This document shows, piece by piece, positions 6,853 to 10,317 of a stretch of DNA of 10,317 bases. Within the stretch, counting starts at the first letter, position 1. The number at the start of each line of letters is the position of its first letter. Both the position numbers and the translations under genes were made by a program. The stretch spans positions 1 to 10,317 of the forward strand of contig DEVX01000031.1 in assembly GCA_002363515.1 (NCBI GenBank). Reading direction: 5' to 3'. A model generated the notes under the pieces. It was not told the DNA's origin, ran no database searches, and saw nothing but the letters and a program-made list of their open reading frames with translations. This DNA is from Candidatus Saccharibacteria bacterium UBA3225. Lineage in GTDB: Bacteria > Patescibacteriota > Saccharimonadia > Saccharimonadales > Saccharimonadaceae.

Positions 6853-7302
6853 TTAACGATTAGCCCAACGGACCACCTCGGCCAGAGCTGCTTTCGGCAA
6901 GACAACACAATAGGTTTCATAGTCGTCTAAGTCGACATTATCACTGTGCCTCGTGAGGTAGCACTCGTAGAGTTGACCTGAACTTAGTCCATATTGTTGA
7001 GACGTGCCTTCGCCGTTGCCGATGCGCACGTAGCCCTCATCCTCATAGACCTGAATGGAGACAATCTTCTCTACGTCCTGATAGACGTAGCAGTCCTCAT
7101 CCTCACTGATGGGCATAAAACCTTTGCCCCCGAGATACCCATCAAGATCGACGCCGCCCTCGAACCAGTTGTAATCAAGCTCTTTGATGGCTCGATCGTC
7201 AGACCAGTTGTCTGCGCGGTTACCGTAGAGTACCGATAATGCGATGATTAAGCTTGAGACCGCCACGAGAATTACTAAACCGACCTTTTTCGAACTTGTC
7301 AT
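6853..7302 (-). CDS. Membrane-anchored hypothetical protein, second of a paralogous pair (149 aa)
   Basis: I do not recognise the family. Residues 1-6 are basic, a single membrane helix spans about 7-26, and the rest is an acidic domain expected outside the membrane. There is no lipobox, so it is a membrane anchor or an uncleaved signal. The domain contains VDLDGYLGGKGFM (51-63), GQLYEC (109-114) and a C-terminal VVLPKAALAEVV helix (133-144). All three have counterparts in the upstream gene in the same order, so the two are tandem duplicates, here with a much shorter cytoplasmic tail. The ATG overlaps the upstream TGA by four bases (ATGA), so translation is coupled and equal amounts are likely. 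Cysteines C71, C113 and C132 could form disulfides. A strong terminator follows directly. Confidence 0.85.
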   Translation of the reverse strand: MTSSKKVGLVILVAVSSLIIALSVLYGNRADNWSDDRAIKELDYNWFEGGVDLDGYLGGKGFMPISEDEDCYVYQDVEKIVSIQVYEDEGYVRIGNGEGTSQQYGLSSGQLYECYLTRHSDNVDLDDYETYCVVLPKAALAEVVRWANR

Positions 7303-7895
7303 CTTATTACTCGCACCCCCTCTCCTTCGGATTCAAGAATAGTCGCGACCGCCTCCACGGGGAGAAGGATATCCCCAGCCCCAGGGTCATTCGGATTATC
7401 TCTCGGAAGAATCCAACAAACATGGCATTCTTTAAGATTACCGCGCCTCGGATCGTAGGTATTGGTTCCAATGTTGGTACCCTTCACAACCATAGACTCG
7501 CCGTAATCGATGATCTCAATTTCCACCCCATTATTCTTTCGATATCGGACATCAGCACCGCTCAGCCCGCAGGGGAAGAACTTCTTCGATCTAAGAAAGC
7601 CATCCAGATTGATATGGTCGCCACGGATATAGAATCCGTCCTCAACCAGACCAACCTGTCGCTTTTCGGCGGACATGGCGAAAGCTACCCCGATACAAAA
7701 GATTACGATGATTGTTACAGCAATCAGAATGCCCTTTGCCATAGCGCGCGTGCGCCTAGTGGCACCTACGCTCGAGTAGACGTCGGGCGGAATCGGATCA
7801 TTGTGACGCGCGGTACCGTGAGGGATATAATCCCCCTTTCTTGCGCGTTTCTTGCCGTCTCTCTTGTAATCGGGACTCGTTTTGCGTTTACTCAT
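7299..7895 (-). CDS. Membrane-anchored hypothetical protein, first of a paralogous pair (198 aa)
   Basis: A 198-residue protein of no family I know. It has a strongly basic cytoplasmic tail (residues 1-53, rich in Lys and Arg), one membrane helix (about 54-74) and a presumed extracytoplasmic domain of about 120 residues. The domain holds INLDGFLRSKKFF (95-107), GNLKEC (152-157) and ILLPVEAVATIL (176-187), matching the downstream 149-residue gene. Cysteines C109, C157 and C160 are present, with C157 conserved in the paralogue. The start at 7895 is well supported: a full AGGAGGTGA Shine-Dalgarno sequence (7908-7900), the best in the window, and a promoter further up. It ends in TGA, the only TGA stop here. 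The strong ribosome site suggests high expression. The role is unknown; a paired surface or envelope complex is inferred. Confidence 0.87.
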   Translation of the reverse strand: MSKRKTSPDYKRDGKKRARKGDYIPHGTARHNDPIPPDVYSSVGATRRTRAMAKGILIAVTIIVIFCIGVAFAMSAEKRQVGLVEDGFYIRGDHINLDGFLRSKKFFPCGLSGADVRYRKNNGVEIEIIDYGESMVVKGTNIGTNTYDPRRGNLKECHVCWILPRDNPNDPGAGDILLPVEAVATILESEGEGVRVIR

Positions 7896-7944
7896 TCCTC
7901 ACCTCCTAAAATACTTCGCCAAAAACATCATCAACGATTGGTCT

Positions 7945-7973
7945 AGTATAACACATTTTGACAATTAAATCAA
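7945..7973 (-). promoter_or_regulatory. Promoter of the paralogue operon, overlapping the nusA promoter
   Basis: On the minus strand TTGATT (7973-7968), a 17-nt spacer and TATACT (7950-7945) preceded by TGT. Transcription would start near 7938, giving a leader of about 42 nt that contains the strong Shine-Dalgarno sequence. The -35 region and spacer interlock with the nusA promoter on the other strand. Confidence 0.7.
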
Positions 7974-7986
7974 TATCTGGTATACT
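7958..7986 (+). promoter_or_regulatory. Consensus promoter of nusA
   Basis: Perfect TTGACA (7958-7963), a 17-nt spacer and TATACT (7981-7986) preceded by TGG. This is the strongest predicted promoter in the window. The start of transcription is expected near 7993, giving a leader of about 66 nt. Confidence 0.88.
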
Positions 7987-8001
7987 GTTGACATACAGAT
8001 G

Positions 8002-8028
8002 AAGACCGGCTCGAAAAGAGGCGGTTTT
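8002..8028 (+). promoter_or_regulatory. Terminator-like hairpin in the nusA leader (candidate attenuator)
   Basis: Within the leader ACCG-G-CTC (8005-8012) pairs with GAG-G-CGGT (8018-8025) around a GAAAA loop, with one internal G-G mismatch. The stem can extend by GAA/TTT at its base (8002-8004 with 8026-8028). TTTT (8025-8028) follows or joins the stem. The U-run is short, so it may act as a pause site, not a full terminator. It lies 30 nt upstream of the chosen nusA start. Confidence 0.45.
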
Positions 8029-8058
8029 ATTAGTGTAATTAATCAACGAAAGGAAAAT

Positions 8059-9198
8059 ATGGATCTAGACTTAAAGCAGATGGTCGCAATGGTCGACATT
8101 ATTGCTGAAGAAAAGAATCTACCAAAAGAGACTGTGATTGACGTGATCCAGCAGGCAATTGCGGCAGCGTGGCGCAAAGATAACGGCGACAAGGATATGG
8201 ATGTTCGTTGCGAACTCAATCTAAATACCGGCGAGGCTGATATTTTTATTATTCGCGAAGTTATCGAAGACGACGTAGCCTATAATCCAGCTACCGAAAT
8301 CCCACAATCCGAGGCCAATGGTAAAGAGATTGGCGACCATGTTGAAGAAAAGCACAAAGTCGAGAGCTTTGGCCGCGTCGCATCACAAACCGCGAAGCAG
8401 GTCGTCATTCAGCGTCTACGCGAAGCGGAACGTGATGCCGTATTAACGATGTATGAAGACAAAATTGGCAGTGTCGTGAATGGCACAATTGTACGCGTAG
8501 AACCAAAATTAGTTCGCATTGACCTAGGCAAAGCCACCGGCATCATGCCAAAAAGTGAACAAATTGAAGGAGAATATTACGCAGTTGGCTCACGCGTGAA
8601 GGTATATATCAAAGAAATCGAGCGCAATGAACGTGGTGCACAATTAATCCTAAGCCGTGGCTGCGCAGAATTCATCGAGTATCTCTTCCGCCAAGAAGTT
8701 CCAGAAATCGAGAATGGTTCAGTCGAAATCAAGGCTATTGCGCGCGAAGCTGGCCGTCGCACCAAGATTGCCGTTGCTGCTACTATGCCTGGCATCGACC
8801 CAGTTGGTACCTTCGTTGGCGGACGCGGCGTACGCGTACAGGCCGTCATGAATGAAATCGGCGATCGCGAAAAGATTGACATCGTTAACTGGAGCGATAA
8901 TATTTCTGAATATATCCGCGAAGCTCTCAGCCCAGCCGAAATTCAAAAAGTCGAGACCGATAAAATCGAGAACAAAAAGGGCGAAATGGTCGACCATGCT
9001 ACCGTTTATGTATCTAAAGATCAGCAATCAATTGCAATTGGTCGCGTTGGACAAAACGTTCGCCTCGCCTCTAAATTGACTGGATACGAGATCGACGTCG
9101 AAATCGCCAAGGCGCCAGAGAAAAAGAAAAAGAAAAACGTCGAAGATTCCTTGCTATCTGCAGTCGAAGAGAGCGAAGACGAATCTGCTGAAGAATAG
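8059..9198 (+). CDS. nusA: Transcription termination/antitermination factor NusA
   Basis: Binds RNA polymerase near the RNA exit channel and controls pausing, termination and antitermination. In order: N-terminal RNAP-binding domain (about 1-130, ending in VASQTAKQVVIQRLREAER), S1 domain (about 135-200), KH1 with DPVGTFVGGRGVRVQ (248-261; GGRG loop 254-257) and KH2 with AIGRVGQNVRLASKLTG (326-342). The tail is a Lys run (355-359) followed by an acidic end; there are no C-terminal AR repeats. I chose the ATG at 8059, not the in-frame ATG at 7999, because GAAAGG precedes it by 5 nt and MDLDLKQMVAMVDIIAEEK aligns with normal NusA N-termini. That gives 379 residues. It is monocistronic, between its own promoter and terminator, without the usual rimP or infB next to it. 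Confidence 0.97.
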   Translation: MDLDLKQMVAMVDIIAEEKNLPKETVIDVIQQAIAAAWRKDNGDKDMDVRCELNLNTGEADIFIIREVIEDDVAYNPATEIPQSEANGKEIGDHVEEKHKVESFGRVASQTAKQVVIQRLREAERDAVLTMYEDKIGSVVNGTIVRVEPKLVRIDLGKATGIMPKSEQIEGEYYAVGSRVKVYIKEIERNERGAQLILSRGCAEFIEYLFRQEVPEIENGSVEIKAIAREAGRRTKIAVAATMPGIDPVGTFVGGRGVRVQAVMNEIGDREKIDIVNWSDNISEYIREALSPAEIQKVETDKIENKKGEMVDHATVYVSKDQQSIAIGRVGQNVRLASKLTGYEIDVEIAKAPEKKKKKNVEDSLLSAVEESEDESAEE

Positions 9199-9209
9199 AA
9201 TTTGCCAAA

Positions 9210-9237
9210 AAAAGAAGCCCCGTAGGGCTTCTTTTTT
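9210..9237. terminator. Bidirectional terminator between nusA and the 81-residue gene
   Basis: AGAAGCCC (9213-9220) pairs with GGGCTTCT (9225-9232) across a CGTA loop. Flanking A-run and T-run (9207-9213 and 9232-9237) extend the stem and provide U-tracts in both directions. It ends nusA, 11 nt after the stop. On the minus strand it ends the opposing small gene, whose TAA stop (9238-9236) overlaps the T-run. Confidence 0.93.
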
Positions 9238-9481
9238 AGTTGCGACCCTTTTTGCCGCACTTAATCGGCGCTTTTATGCCTGCCTGATTCATGGCGCGTT
9301 GTGCTTGCGCATCCCCACATTCTTCTTGTGTTTCTTCGCCAGACGTAACGGTTAAAGTGTCGCCGTCTACGCGCTTTAATATGGTCGAGGCCAGAATACC
9401 AATCATCACGATAATAAACAGAATAAAGAATGTATGGAGAACCTTATTAACGCCCTTTGATGTTTTATCATTGCTATACAT
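9236..9481 (-). CDS. Small single-pass membrane protein (81 aa)
   Basis: Unrecognised. It has a short polar N-terminus with Lys residues, one strongly hydrophobic helix (about residues 14-35) and a polar C-terminal tail of about 45 residues with two cysteines (C55 and C75) and a basic end (CGKKGRN). The positive-inside rule is not decisive because both ends carry lysines. Support for a real gene: a promoter with -35 and extended -10 directly upstream, a terminator shared with nusA, and a coherent membrane-protein composition. There is no Shine-Dalgarno sequence; the predicted RNA start lies about 3 nt before the ATG, so translation is probably of the leaderless type. The last codons lie inside the T-run flank of the terminator. 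A DUF2130 gene ends 49 nt upstream with no clear terminator between. Confidence 0.75.
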   Translation of the reverse strand: MYSNDKTSKGVNKVLHTFFILFIIVMIGILASTILKRVDGDTLTVTSGEETQEECGDAQAQRAMNQAGIKAPIKCGKKGRN

Positions 9482-9490
9482 TTTAGCTAA

Positions 9491-9520
9491 ATTTTAGCAC
9501 TGCTTATGCTTTTCATACAA
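9491..9520 (-). promoter_or_regulatory. Promoter of the 81-residue membrane protein gene
   Basis: On the minus strand TTGTAT (9520-9515), an 18-nt spacer and TAAAAT (9496-9491) preceded by TGC. Transcription would start near 9484, three bases before the ATG at 9481. Confidence 0.6.
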
Positions 9521-9530
9521 GGTGGCAACC

Positions 9531-10317
9531 TTAGTTTTTTAATTCAGCAAACTTCTCCGCCATAGTCGGATTACCGCGCGTGAGTCGCTTAATTGTCAGG
9601 TCTTCAGCCTTATTATTGGCCAGACGAAGATTATTCTCAGAACTTAGGAGCGCCTCTTTAGTCTTTTGAAGATGGGCAATGGTCTTGTCGATTTCCTCAA
9701 TCGCAGTACTAAATTTTTTACTGGCAAGCTCATAATTACGCGCAAAAGCCTGCTTGAAGTTCTCCATATTTTCCTCAAAATGCGTAATATCGATATTTTG
9801 ATTGCGTACTACGGCTAGTTCTTGCTTGTATTTTAAGGAGTTGAGTGCCGCATTGCGCAGAAGTGTAATCATCGGAATAAAGAATTGTGGGCGAATTACA
9901 TACATCTTGTCATATCTATAGCTCACATCAACAATGCCAGTGTTATAAAGTTCAGAATCAGCCTCTAGTAAGGTAACTAAAACTGCATATTCGCAATTCT
10001 TTTCTTTGCGATCCTTGTCGAGTTCTTTAAAAAAGTCTTCGTTTTTGTGCTTCGTGGCAGTAGTTTCATTCTCGTTCTTCATCTCAAACATAATTGAGAC
10101 TATCTCGTTGCCCTGCCCGTCATTTTCGCGATAAATGTAGTCACCCTTACTACCAGTGCGCGCATCGTTGTCTTTTTCAAAATATGCATTCTGAAATGCG
10201 GTCGCGCGCAAACGGTTAAACTCTGTTTGACAATGCTGTTCAAGCGATTCGCCGACCATTTTTGTGCTTAGCTTGGATTTGAGATCTTTGAGACGGTCAA
10301 TTTCTTCATCTTTGAGC
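9531..10317 (-). CDS. DUF2130 family protein (partial, N-terminus beyond right edge)
   Basis: Recognised as DUF2130 (COG4487-type), a widespread family of unknown function. The frame stays open to the right edge: the first visible codons give [15 protein letters not shown], the end of a coiled coil, so the ATG at 10259 is internal and about 150-200 N-terminal residues (the usual coiled-coil half) are missing. The domain begins at VGESLEQHC and contains GSKGDYIY, then IMFEMKNE and [12 protein letters not shown], then [11 protein letters not shown]. The Asp, Glu-x-Lys and preceding Glu arrangement resembles a PD-(D/E)XK nuclease core; this is inference. The C-terminal third is a second helical, coiled-coil-like region ([18 protein letters not shown]) ending [13 protein letters not shown]. 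Members are usually about 400-450 residues. Its promoter is outside the window. Confidence 0.9.
   Translation of the reverse strand, partial: LKDEEIDRLKDLKSKLSTKMVGESLEQHCQTEFNRLRATAFQNAYFEKDNDARTGSKGDYIYRENDGQGNEIVSIMFEMKNENETTATKHKNEDFFKELDKDRKEKNCEYAVLVTLLEADSELYNTGIVDVSYRYDKMYVIRPQFFIPMITLLRNAALNSLKYKQELAVVRNQNIDITHFEENMENFKQAFARNYELASKKFSTAIEEIDKTIAHLQKTKEALLSSENNLRLANNKAEDLTIKRLTRGNPTMAEKFAELKN

Noticed and set aside
7254..7946. Plus-strand open frame of 230 codons opposite the 198-residue gene
   Set aside because: It has no ribosome site or promoter of its own, a composition unlike a protein, and covers the well-supported minus-strand gene and its promoter.
9114..9140. A-rich Lys run near the 3' end of nusA as a slippage site
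   Set aside because: The A-runs are interrupted by G every five or six bases, and the frame ends in a normal acidic tail; no sign of recoding.
9497..9530. Possible terminator after the DUF2130 gene
   Set aside because: Only a 4-bp imperfect stem (GCAT/GTGC) without a proper T-run is present, and it overlaps the promoter of the next gene.
10257..10259. ATG at 10259 as the start of the DUF2130 gene
   Set aside because: The frame continues to the window edge with coiled-coil sequence, and family members have a long N-terminal half, so this methionine is internal.

Overview
The window looks like chromosomal DNA from a reduced-genome bacterium of the Candidate Phyla Radiation, most likely Candidatus Saccharibacteria (TM7) or a close relative. 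That placement is an inference from several points: housekeeping proteins in short forms (TruB without a PUA domain, NusA without C-terminal AR domains); RNase J carrying a long basic N-terminal tail; nusA standing alone instead of in a rimP-nusA-infB operon; and several small membrane proteins I do not recognise. The genetic code is the standard bacterial one. TGA ends one gene, TAA and TAG end the others, and an RF2 gene is present, so the UGA=Gly code of Gracilibacteria/SR1 does not apply. No mobile element, tRNA, rRNA or CRISPR array is visible.

Layout, left to right. Positions 1-3503 hold a minus-strand housekeeping block transcribed leftward: truB, prfB, ftsE, ftsX (ftsX runs off the left edge). 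At about 3500-3545 a divergent promoter pair separates truB from a small plus-strand gene of unknown function (3543-3794). That gene converges, through a bidirectional terminator, on a membrane-anchored thioredoxin-like protein (3888-4433, minus). A palindromic terminator separates it from a 720-residue RNase J gene (4514-6676, minus), which has its own strong promoter and a leader of about 107 nt. Next, 6853-7895 (minus) is a two-gene operon of membrane-anchored proteins that are paralogues of each other, joined by an ATGA overlap. It shares a face-to-face promoter region with nusA (plus, 8059-9198). nusA converges on a tiny membrane protein gene (9236-9481, minus) whose stop codon lies in the shared terminator. 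The right edge is the 3' part of a DUF2130-family gene (minus).

The genes cover cell division (FtsEX), translation termination (RF2), tRNA modification (TruB), mRNA decay (RNase J) and transcription elongation/termination (NusA), with four uncharacterised envelope proteins between them. The main signal beyond the gene list is regulatory. Seven of eight predicted promoters have an extended -10 (TGN before the hexamer). The genes fall into two start types: four have the -10 hexamer only 6-9 nt before the ATG and no Shine-Dalgarno sequence (probable leaderless mRNAs), and four have a real leader with a Shine-Dalgarno sequence. The nusA and RNase J leaders each contain an inverted repeat that could serve autoregulation.
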